64,000 nucleotides of DNA from Chengkuizengella sp. SCS-71B (lineage in GTDB: Bacteria > Bacillota > Bacilli > Paenibacillales > KCTC-33759). Of this stretch, positions 1 to 7,633 are shown one piece after another. Position numbers and translations under genes: made by a program. The first letter of the stretch is position 1, and each line of letters opens with the position of its first letter. Where the stretch lies: contig NZ_JAZHSH010000001.1 of assembly GCF_040100845.1 (NCBI RefSeq), positions 2,650,501 through 2,714,500 of the forward strand. Direction: 5' to 3'. The notes under the pieces are model-generated. The model was not told the origin of the DNA and did no database searches. It saw only the letters and a list, made by a program, of their open reading frames with translations.

Positions 1-1
1 T

Positions 2-385
2 GAATACATCATTGAAGCGCTAAAAAATGGGGCAAATGGTTATATGTTAAAAAATATTCCACCTAAACAAATTATTGAAGGTATAAAATCCGTAATGCAA
101 GGTAACCTTCTCATCCACCCCAATATTGCAAAAAAACTAACTGGTTTTTTACAACATAAACCTAACCCTGTTCCAAGAGATAAACTTTTGGAGTCGTATC
201 AATTGTCAAAAACCGAACAAAAAATAATAGAACAAATCTCTGAAGGTTTATCAAATAAAGAAATTGCAGAAGTATTATTTTTAAGTGAGGGCACAATCAA
301 AAATTACATTACTACGATATTGGGAAAGCTCTCATTAAGAGATCGAACACAAATTGCTATTTTTTATTTGAAAAATAGAGGTTAA
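2..385 (+). CDS. LuxR/NarL-type response regulator, C-terminal part (5' end outside window)
   Basis: The frame is open from base 2, before the first ATG at 44. The residues ahead of that ATG read as the end of a receiver domain (GANGYMLK, the conserved lysine region), so this is the tail of a two-component response regulator cut by the window edge. The C-terminal 65 residues are a LuxR-type helix-turn-helix (LSKTEQKIIEQISEGLSNK, then EIAEVLFLSEGTIKNY) that would bind DNA after phosphorylation by a partner sensor kinase. The kinase gene should lie upstream, outside the window. The target genes cannot be inferred from what is visible. Confidence 0.85.
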   Translation, partial: EYIIEALKNGANGYMLKNIPPKQIIEGIKSVMQGNLLIHPNIAKKLTGFLQHKPNPVPRDKLLESYQLSKTEQKIIEQISEGLSNKEIAEVLFLSEGTIKNYITTILGKLSLRDRTQIAIFYLKNRG

Positions 386-522
386 TTAGTTAAATTCATT
401 AAACATATGTTTTGAAATGTATGTTAATACTTGATAAGAAAACTTGTCCCAAATCTTCAAATACGATATATTTACTTGAAAGCTACTAACTACAATATAA
501 TTGAAAAATCGGGAGGTTTATA

Positions 523-1134
523 ATGTCATTTCAAGGGTTCAAAAAACATGATTTTGATACATTTAATATAGAAGGTCTTGACGCAAGGATGGAGGCAATA
601 AAAGAAAGAATTCAACCGAAATTCAAGGTAATTGGAGACGAATTAACTGGCGATCTTTCTACAATGATCGGAAATGAAATGTTTTTACATATAGCGAAGC
701 ATGCACGACGTAGCGTCAATGCACCAAATGATACTTGGCTGGCGATAGCGGCGAATAAACGGGGTTATAAAAAACACCCTCATTTTCAAGTTGGCTTGTT
801 TGACTCTCATGTTTTCATTTGGCTTGCGTTCATATATGAATTACCGAATAAATCGGATATAGCAAAGGTTTTCTTAAACAATATTGAATCAATCAATAAC
901 TTACCAAAAGACTTCGTCATATCCCAAGATCATATGAAAAAAGAAGCGCATAAAATAGATGAAATGGATATCGTAAAATCACTTGAACGTTTCCGTGACA
1001 TAAAGAAATCCGAATTTTTAATAGGGCGTCATATTTCTGCAACAGACCCTATCCTGAAAGACGGAACAAAATTCATGGATTATGTAAGGAAAACTTTCGA
1101 AACACTTGTTCCATTATACTTGCTTTCGTATTAA
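523..1134 (+). CDS. yktB: DUF1054 family protein (YktB-like)
   Basis: 203 residues, matching the usual length of the DUF1054/UPF0637 family (Bacillus subtilis YktB). Recognisable family features are the N-terminal FQGFKKHDFDTFNIEGLDAR stretch, HVFIWLAFIYELP in the middle and a C-terminal VPLYLLSY. It is probably a soluble cytoplasmic protein with no established function. The ATG follows a good ribosome-binding site (GGGAGG, about 7 nt upstream). A three-hairpin repeat element begins at the stop codon. Confidence 0.85.
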   Translation: MSFQGFKKHDFDTFNIEGLDARMEAIKERIQPKFKVIGDELTGDLSTMIGNEMFLHIAKHARRSVNAPNDTWLAIAANKRGYKKHPHFQVGLFDSHVFIWLAFIYELPNKSDIAKVFLNNIESINNLPKDFVISQDHMKKEAHKIDEMDIVKSLERFRDIKKSEFLIGRHISATDPILKDGTKFMDYVRKTFETLVPLYLLSY

Positions 1135-1236
1135 GTGAACTCGTTTAAGCAAAGCTTAAACATCGAAAAATCAGATGGGGACTCTACTCCACCTGATTAG
1201 GGAGAAACCCACCTATAGAGGTGGGCATCTTAACGC
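1134..1236 (+). repeat. Three-hairpin element, copy A (IS605-end-like)
   Basis: Three successive stem-loops can be read: GTTTAAGC/GCTTAAAC, AATCAGATGG/CCACCTGATT and CCCACC/GGTGGG. An inverted copy lies at 21500-21600; the first 66 bases differ at only about three positions, and the rest diverges but keeps the hairpin. Both copies start exactly at the stop codon of a gene transcribed in the same direction. Subterminal hairpins of this type resemble the right ends and guide-RNA region of IS200/IS605 transposons, but no transposase is present. A structured 3' UTR element is the alternative. Confidence 0.6.
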
Positions 1237-1389
1237 TTTTTACCATTATTTAAAACTATCTTTGAATGGATTACACTCTGTATAATTACAAGAGTTGAAT
1301 ACCAAAAACAACATTGGTTAGATGATGGAGTTCCTATATATCCGACAACAACGGATAAACTTCATATAGGAAATAAATGGGGATGGTAA
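1234..1389 (+). pseudogene. Possible 3' remnant of an unknown gene
   Basis: An open frame without a start codon runs from the edge of the hairpin element to a TAA at 1387. It ends in a protein-like tail (VEYQKQHWLDDGVPIYPTTT, then DKLHIGNKWGW), rich in aromatic and charged residues. It could be the end of a gene truncated by the repeat element. It is short and I recognise no family, so chance remains possible. Confidence 0.25.
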
Positions 1390-1392
1390 AAA

Positions 1393-2020
1393 ATGAATAA
1401 AAAAATTATTTTGTCTAGCATCGCTGTTATAGTTATTGCTATTTCTGGATATCTTTATGTAGATCATAAGATGGTTAATACAGTGGAAGGATCAGTAATT
1501 AAAACAACTGTTGAAAAGCCAGCAGAAGAACTGCAAGATTATACAACACTTCCAATTCAAAGAGGATCAGCTTATAATGTACCTTGGGAATTGGATATGC
1601 TCACTGAAGAAGTTGATTTAGTAATGGAAGTTATTCCAACTGAAAAAAGAAAAAACATTTTTGATCCAGATGCATTTGGTAACGGTATGACGAACTGAAA
1701 CATCTGTAAATGTTAAAAGAGTCATAAAAGGTGACAAATCTCTAGAAAACACAAAAATTACTATTAATGAACCATATTATTCAGCAGATGGAAAAACACT
1801 TCATACTTGGGATGATTATACACCTCTTCAAAATGAAGGGAAATATATCCTATTTCTAATATGGAATGAATCAATACAAATGTATAGTGTTGGTGCATTA
1901 CAACAAGGAAAGTACAATATTGACAATAAAGATCCTAAAGAAGAAAAAGTAGAAAAAAGGAATAAGCATTATAAAGAACTTAAAGATCAAGTGAAACAAA
2001 AATATAAAGAGAACAACTAA
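1393..2020 (+). pseudogene. Membrane-anchored hypothetical protein, frameshifted
   Basis: The first frame (1393-1698) encodes an N-terminal signal anchor (IILSSIAVIVIAISGYLYV) and about 70 extracellular residues, then stops. The neighbouring frame picks up at about 1690 and continues to a TAA at 2018 with coherent protein: TETSVNVKRVIKGDKS, then YTPLQNEGKYILFLIW, then a lysine-rich end. The joined pattern (a short secreted domain with v-x-RVxKG and YILFL) resembles small lipoprotein-like hypothetical families in Bacillales. One small indel near 1680-1695 explains the break. No function is assignable. Confidence 0.7.
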
Positions 2021-2059
2021 AAGGAAATTTATAGAACTCTTTATTTCAAATATTATAAT

Positions 2060-2094
2060 AAGGACTCTTGAAATTACTTTACGAGTCCTTTTTT
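2060..2094 (+). terminator. Intrinsic terminator
   Basis: Perfect 8-bp stem AAGGACTC/GAGTCCTT with a 15-nt loop followed by a T run. It lies about 40 bases downstream of the frameshifted gene. Confidence 0.75.
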
Positions 2095-2223
2095 ATTAAT
2101 ACAGCCCCAGTTACTTTGTTCAAATATTTATTCAAACTAAAATGTAAATATCATGTCCTTTGGAAAGTATAAGTGAAGTTAATTATCCTTGGAACGTTAT
2201 GCTATTTTCCATTACGTACCTCC

Positions 2224-4554
2224 CTATTTTAGAATAATTAAAATTTGGTTTTCACCTGTTCGTTTTAACACTCTATAACCTTTATCGGCTCTTGTAGCAA
2301 AACCGTCAGCGTTTGACCAACAATATCCATTCACTTCACTTGTTCCATCATCTCTTACTAATAATTGACCTACTAATCCAACAGCCACCCATTCTGGTCT
2401 TTCGATTCTTGGAATATACTGCTTATTTGGATCATATTCTGGATTTAACTTTTGCCTTTTTTCGATTTTCTCTGGTGAAATGAGTTTACCGCTGTCATCT
2501 TTTTCTGCTGGAATGGTAACATCTTCATATAACACTCGACCCCACTCATTCGTCATATATCTCTTGTTCCATTCATAACCAGCGCTACCAGCCAAGAAAC
2601 CGGGGATTGCACTGGTGACACCTAAGATATATTCATCTCCATCTGTAACTTTCCTTATTTTATCCCCTTCTATTGTGACAAAGTATCCGTCACCAATGGG
2701 ATTGCCATCCATCGTTTCAAACAATTCAGCGAAATCGCATCCTCTGCCTGAAGTAATTTTCCCTGCAAAACAAGCATCCCCCGTATTCCCATTAATCAAA
2801 GCCATTAATGTATCATTTACTAAATGCCAGGAATTATCTTCAACGGCTTGACCTGATCTTCCCATTATATGAGCATTGATTTTATTGTTTGTATCCGTAC
2901 CATTTCCTTCGGCATGGGAGCACTCACCCGAAGCTATCGTATTACAACCTTCAGCATGGGAAGCAAATCCTTCGGCTGTTGTCCCATCTCCTTCGGCATG
3001 GGAGCACTCACCTGTAGCAAGCGTATTACAACCCTCAGCATGAGAAGCAAGTCCTTCGGCTGTTGTCCCATCTCCTTCGGCATGGGAGTTGTCTCCTTGT
3101 GCAAGTGTATCTATTCCTTCAGCATGAGAATTAACTCCTTCGGTTGTCGTTCCATTTCCTTCGGCATGGGAAAAATCTCCGTTCGCTTCAGTTAATATTC
3201 CTTCAGCGTGGGAAGCGAATCCCAATGTCATCGTTCCTTCCCCTTCGGCATGCGAGGCAAATCCTTCAGCTATTGTTGCTTCCCCTTCGGCATGAGAAGA
3301 TCTACCATTAGCTTCTGATATGGATCCTTCAGCATGGGAGGATATTCCCAAGGCCGTCGTGAATTCCCCTTCTGAGTGGGAATTATTACCGATTGAATCA
3401 GTTGCTAATCCTTCGGCATGAGAAGCTGTTCCCATTGTTAAGGTAGCTCTTCCTTCCGTATGCGATATAATTCCAGCGGATATTGTTCCTAACCCTTCGG
3501 CATGAGAAGCTGTTTCCCTTGCTTCTGTAACATTACCTTCAGCATGGGAGAAATCACCTGTAGCAATCGTATTACAGCCTTCCGCATGAGAGCTTTCTCC
3601 CTCTGTTAAAGTTCCCTCTCCTTCCGCATGGCTAAAATCACCTGTAGCTAAAGTAACAGCTCCTTCTGCATGACTAGCAGCTCCAGAAGATTCTGACCCA
3701 AGACCTTCGGCATGACTAAAATCACCTGTAGCTGAAGTATTAACTCCTTCGGCATGGGAACATGCACCAGAAGCAACCGTATCACATCCTTCTGCATGGG
3801 TAGCGAATCCCGTTGCCTTAGCACCATCTCCTTCCGCATGAGAATGATCTCCTTGGGCTATGGTATCTCTGTTTTCAGCATGTGCATTATCTCCCTTTGC
3901 TTTCGTGTTCCTCCCCTCAGAATGAGCATTTTCTCCATCCGCCTGTGTGATATATCCTTCGGCGTGGCTGTTTAAACCTCTAGCAAGAGAGCCTAAACCC
4001 TGAGCAGTTGAATGATCCCCTTGGGCTATGGTATCCCGATTTTGAGCATGTGCATAATCTCCACTTGCTTTGGTATTTCTTCCTTCAGAGTGGGAAGCTT
4101 CCCCTTCGGCATTCGTTCTATATCCCTCTGCGTGAGATGAATCTCCTGCCGCAGTTGTACAATTACCTTCAGCATGGGATTGTAGTCCCTTGGCTTTTGT
4201 TGTCATGCCTTCAGTATGAGATGCTCTTCCAGTTGCCCCAGTTCCTTCTCCTTCTGCATGAGAATATTCCCCTTTTGCTATGTTTTCTTTTCCTTCCGCA
4301 TGGGAAGCATCTCCACTCGCTGTGGTATTTCTTCCTTCCGTATGAGAAGCAGCACCACTAGCCGTTGTACTTCTCCCCTCAGAGTGTGAAGCATCCCCAT
4401 TTGAGGTTGTACCTCTTCCTTCTGAATGAGAGTTCTCCCCACTAGATCGAGTACTTCTACCTTGAGCAAGTGAATTGTCTCCACTGGCTATCGTATTTCT
4501 ACCAAGCGCTGTGGCGCAATCACCTTTAGCTTCTCGGTTACAATCAGTATTCAT
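2224..4554 (-). CDS. SHAEG-repeat beta-roll fibre protein with peptidase-G2-type C-terminal domain (paralogue 1)
   Basis: 776 residues. Residues 1-20 are a cap conserved in all six paralogues (CNRE..GDCATALGRNT). Residues about 20-555 are some 38 copies of a 14-residue repeat, consensus SHAEGxxTxAxGxx, the period and pattern of Hep_Hag/YadA-head left-handed beta-rolls, which trimerise. Residues 557-776 match the peptidase G2 / intramolecular-chaperone domain of phage-tail and surface fibres (NAHIMGRSGQ, INGNTGDACFAGKITSGRG, CDFAELFE). In that family the domain guides trimer folding and then cleaves itself off. No signal peptide or anchor is visible, which fits mother-cell assembly onto a spore. 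ATG start with AAGGGTG upstream. It lies 28 bases downstream of paralogue 2, so the two are probably cotranscribed. Family assignment is firm; spore location is inferred. Confidence 0.85.
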   Translation of the reverse strand: MNTDCNREAKGDCATALGRNTIASGDNSLAQGRSTRSSGENSHSEGRGTTSNGDASHSEGRSTTASGAASHTEGRNTTASGDASHAEGKENIAKGEYSHAEGEGTGATGRASHTEGMTTKAKGLQSHAEGNCTTAAGDSSHAEGYRTNAEGEASHSEGRNTKASGDYAHAQNRDTIAQGDHSTAQGLGSLARGLNSHAEGYITQADGENAHSEGRNTKAKGDNAHAENRDTIAQGDHSHAEGDGAKATGFATHAEGCDTVASGACSHAEGVNTSATGDFSHAEGLGSESSGAASHAEGAVTLATGDFSHAEGEGTLTEGESSHAEGCNTIATGDFSHAEGNVTEARETASHAEGLGTISAGIISHTEGRATLTMGTASHAEGLATDSIGNNSHSEGEFTTALGISSHAEGSISEANGRSSHAEGEATIAEGFASHAEGEGTMTLGFASHAEGILTEANGDFSHAEGNGTTTEGVNSHAEGIDTLAQGDNSHAEGDGTTAEGLASHAEGCNTLATGECSHAEGDGTTAEGFASHAEGCNTIASGECSHAEGNGTDTNNKINAHIMGRSGQAVEDNSWHLVNDTLMALINGNTGDACFAGKITSGRGCDFAELFETMDGNPIGDGYFVTIEGDKIRKVTDGDEYILGVTSAIPGFLAGSAGYEWNKRYMTNEWGRVLYEDVTIPAEKDDSGKLISPEKIEKRQKLNPEYDPNKQYIPRIERPEWVAVGLVGQLLVRDDGTSEVNGYCWSNADGFATRADKGYRVLKRTGENQILIILK

Positions 4555-4582
4555 TTATATCACCCTTATATTTTGACTTTAG

Positions 4583-6913
4583 TTATTTTAAAATAATTAA
4601 AATTTGGTATTCCCCTGTTCGTTTTATCACCCGGTAACCACTTTGTGATCTTGTAGCAATACCATTAGCGTTAGGTTTGCAATATCCATTTACTTCACTT
4701 GTTCCGTCGTCTCTTACTAATAATTGTCCTATTAATCCAACGGCAGTCCATTCTAGTCTTTCTGATCTTGGAATATACTGCTTATCTGAATCATATTCTG
4801 GATTTAGTTTTTGTCTATTTTCAGTTCTCTCAAGTAAAATGATATTACCTTCCTCATCTTTTTCCGCTGGTATGGTGACCTCTTCATATAACACTCGACC
4901 CCACTCATTCGTCATATATCTCTTGTTCCATTCATAACCTGCGCTACCAGCTAAGAAACCAGGGACAGCACTGGTGACACCTAAGATATATTCATCTCCA
5001 TCTGTAACTTTCCTTATTTTATCTCCTTCTATTGTGACAAAGTATCCGTCATCAATGGGATTGCCATCCAATGTTTCAAACATTTCAGCAAAATCACATC
5101 CTCTGCCTGAAGTAATTTTCCCTGCAAAACAAGCATCCCCTGTATTCCCATTGATCAAAGCCATTAATGTATCATTTACTAAATGCCAGGAATTATCTTC
5201 AACAGCTTGACCTGATCTTCCCATTATATGAGCATTGATTTTATTGTTTGTATCTGTATCGTTACCTTCGGCATGAGAGCACTCACCCGAAGCTTTAGCA
5301 TTACAACCTTCGGCATGTGAAGCAAATCCTTCGGTTGCTGTTCCATCTCCTTCGGCATGGGAGCACTCACCTGAAGCAAGCGTATTACAGCCCTCGGCAT
5401 GTGAGGCAAGACCTTCAGCTGTCGTTTCTTCTCCTTCAGCATGGGAGTTGTCTCCTTGTGCAAAAGTGTCTATTCCTTCAGCATGTGAGTTAACTCCTTC
5501 GGTTGTCGTTCCATTTCCTTCGGTATGGGAAAAATCTTCATTGGCTTCAGTTAATATTCCTTCAGCGTGGGAAGCGAATCCCAATGTCATCGTTCCTTCC
5601 CCTTCGGCATGCGAGGCAAATCCTTCAGCTATTGTTGCTTCCCCTTCGGCATGAGCGGCTATACCAAAAACTTGTGATATGGACCCTTCGGCATGTGAGG
5701 ATGTTTCAAAAGTCATCGTAAATTCTCCTTCAGCATGAGAATTATCCCCAAAAGATTCTGTAGCCGTTCCCTCCGCATGAGAATTAATACTCAGTGCCCG
5801 TGTATCTCTCCCTTCAGCATGAGACTGTGGACCAAGAGCAGTTGTAAAATCACCCTCGGCATGAGAGTTACACCCTACTGCCCTCGTCTGAATTCCTTCG
5901 GCATGGGAAGCGTCTCCAAATGATTCCGTATCTATTCCTTCGGCATGAGAATTAAAACCACACGCTATCGAAGTATCACCTTCAGCATGGTTAAATCGAT
6001 CTCTACTCTCTGTTGATATACCTTCGGCATGGCTAACTTGTCCCGAAGAGATTGTATTAAAACCTTCGGCATGACTGAATTCACCTACGGCAAACGTACC
6101 ACCACCTTCGGCATGAGAGCATGCACCAACAGCAAGCGTATCACATGTTTCTGTATGAGTAGCGAAACCTATTGCCTTCGTTCCCACTCCTTCAGCATGA
6201 GAGCAATCTCCTTCAGCAAGTGTATCTCTTCCTTGCGAATGGGATTCATCTCCTGTCGATTTTGTATTTCTACCTTCTGCATGTGTATTTTCTCCATCGG
6301 CCTGTGTGATGTATCCTTCCGTATGGCTGTTCAGCCCTCTAGCAAGAGAACCTAGTCCCTCTGCGGTTGAATTATCTGCTTGGGCTACAGTATCTCGATT
6401 TTGAGCATGTGAATAATCTCCTGTGGCTTTAGTATTTCTCCCTTCAGAATGGGAAGCTTCACCTTCAGCATCCGTTTTAGTTCCCTCTGCGTGAGAAGAT
6501 TCTCCAGCCGCCGTTGTACAATTTCCTTCGGCATGGGATTGAAGCCTCTTCGCTTTTGAATTCGTTCCTTCCGTATGAGAGGCTGCTCCTATCGCATGAG
6601 TTCCTTCTCCTTCGGCATGGGAATGTTCTCCTTGTGCTACGGTGTCTTTCCCTTCCGCATGGGAAGCCTCTCCCCCAGCTGTGGTATTTCTTCCTTCCGT
6701 ATGAGAAGCATCACCACTAGCCACTGTATTTCTCCCTTCAGAATGAGAAGCATCACCGCTAGCCACTGTATCTCTTCCCTCAGAATGAGAAGCATCACCG
6801 CTTGATCGTGTACTTTTTCCTCCAGCTAGAGAGTTGTCTCCACTAGCAATCGTATTTTTACCAAGCGATGTGGCGCAATCTCCTGTCGCTTCTCGATTAC
6901 AATTACTACTCAA
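4583..6913 (-). CDS. SHAEG-repeat fibre protein with peptidase-G2-type C-terminal domain (paralogue 2)
   Basis: 776 residues with the same plan as its downstream neighbour: cap (NCNREATGDCATSLG), about 38 fourteen-residue repeats, and a 220-residue G2 domain with CDFAEMFE. The start is TTG, set by AAGGAGG 7 nt upstream and by alignment of the cap. The last third is nearly identical to paralogue 1, including a 111-bp stretch without any difference (5545-5655 versus 3186-3296), while the first two thirds differ. This points to recent duplication or gene conversion. Some repeats have lost the SHAEG core (FATHTETCDT, FNHAEGDTS). A candidate late-sporulation promoter lies 60-90 bases upstream. Confidence 0.85.
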   Translation of the reverse strand: MSSNCNREATGDCATSLGKNTIASGDNSLAGGKSTRSSGDASHSEGRDTVASGDASHSEGRNTVASGDASHTEGRNTTAGGEASHAEGKDTVAQGEHSHAEGEGTHAIGAASHTEGTNSKAKRLQSHAEGNCTTAAGESSHAEGTKTDAEGEASHSEGRNTKATGDYSHAQNRDTVAQADNSTAEGLGSLARGLNSHTEGYITQADGENTHAEGRNTKSTGDESHSQGRDTLAEGDCSHAEGVGTKAIGFATHTETCDTLAVGACSHAEGGGTFAVGEFSHAEGFNTISSGQVSHAEGISTESRDRFNHAEGDTSIACGFNSHAEGIDTESFGDASHAEGIQTRAVGCNSHAEGDFTTALGPQSHAEGRDTRALSINSHAEGTATESFGDNSHAEGEFTMTFETSSHAEGSISQVFGIAAHAEGEATIAEGFASHAEGEGTMTLGFASHAEGILTEANEDFSHTEGNGTTTEGVNSHAEGIDTFAQGDNSHAEGEETTAEGLASHAEGCNTLASGECSHAEGDGTATEGFASHAEGCNAKASGECSHAEGNDTDTNNKINAHIMGRSGQAVEDNSWHLVNDTLMALINGNTGDACFAGKITSGRGCDFAEMFETLDGNPIDDGYFVTIEGDKIRKVTDGDEYILGVTSAVPGFLAGSAGYEWNKRYMTNEWGRVLYEEVTIPAEKDEEGNIILLERTENRQKLNPEYDSDKQYIPRSERLEWTAVGLIGQLLVRDDGTSEVNGYCKPNANGIATRSQSGYRVIKRTGEYQILIILK

Positions 6914-7364
6914 TTTATGTCCTCCTTATATAATGATAGAAAATCATTATTAAAATTAAATACTTCATAACACAACATATGGAGAAAATAGTATAAACGT
7001 GTGAGGATATTCTCAAGATTTCTGATGACGTGATTCTGGATATTTCCGGTTTAAGCAAAACATTGCGCACCATGAAATATCGGCACGCAATATCAGCAAA
7101 ATTCAAAATCCTTATTAAAAATTCAACATATTTATATGAATATATCAATTAATTTAACCTTTAACCTTTTATATTCCATTACACTTTCTTCTATTGATAT
7201 TTGCCTATTAAATTTGATCTATATCTGTGTTTGTTCCAACATTTCAAATCTTTCTAGATATTACTTATTATGAGTAATCTTAGTAATAACTTTCTTTTTT
7301 AAAAATGTTCAAAGCTTCAAAACTTTTATTCTTTGTTTTAAAGTATACCTATGAAATTTATAAA
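6914..7364. other. Intergenic stretch, leader of paralogue 2
   Basis: The stretch contains the candidate promoter at 6973-6999 for the gene on its left. Frame 7000-7152 on the plus strand is open (for example EDILKISDDVILDISGLSK, ending TYLYEYIN) but has no start codon or ribosome-binding site at its left end. It may be a gene remnant. The rest is AT-rich, and I see no other gene in it. Confidence 0.4.
6973..6999 (-). promoter_or_regulatory. Candidate mother-cell promoter of paralogue 2
   Basis: A 24-bp block at 6976-6999 recurs with only two differences at 17353-17376, in front of paralogue 6. Read on the minus strand it gives ACACG, 16 nt, then CATATGTTG (near the SigK -10 box CATAnnnTA). 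The conserved block covers the -10 and the spacer, which is unusual and could also be a regulator site. Confidence 0.5.
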
Positions 7365-7607
7365 TCAAAGTCTATCTTGTAATCTTTTAAATAATTGTTC
7401 ACTTCTATCTTCCACTCTTTGAATAAGCTCATCTATTCGCTTACGTCTCTTTTCTATACGTTCTTTACTTACATTCGCATCTTTCATTCTCTCTTCATAT
7501 TTATCCATAGAACTTTTCAAATCTTCAATGATTTCATTCTTTCTATTCTTTTCTCGAGCCATGACTTCTGATAACTGCTCTCTTAACTCTTCTCTTCTAT
7601 TTTCCAT
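7365..7607 (-). CDS. Small charged coiled-coil protein
   Basis: 80 residues, almost all charged or polar helix formers (KKRRKRIDELIQRVEDRSEQ, ENRREELREQLSEVM). A single continuous coiled coil is the likely fold. It has no signal peptide or cysteine. It follows paralogue 3 by 26 bases on the same strand with its own AAGGAGAG site, so it is probably the last gene of the transcript from paralogues 5-4-3. It might act as a chaperone, adaptor or anchor for the fibres, but that is only inferred from position. No family recognised. Confidence 0.7.
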   Translation of the reverse strand: MENRREELREQLSEVMAREKNRKNEIIEDLKSSMDKYEERMKDANVSKERIEKRRKRIDELIQRVEDRSEQLFKRLQDRL

Positions 7608-7633
7608 TTCGCATTCTCTCCTTTTTTGTTAGT

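Noticed and set aside
6915-7148. 77-residue minus-strand frame upstream of fibre paralogue 2
   Set aside because: It overlaps the conserved promoter block, has no ribosome-binding site and an implausible composition.
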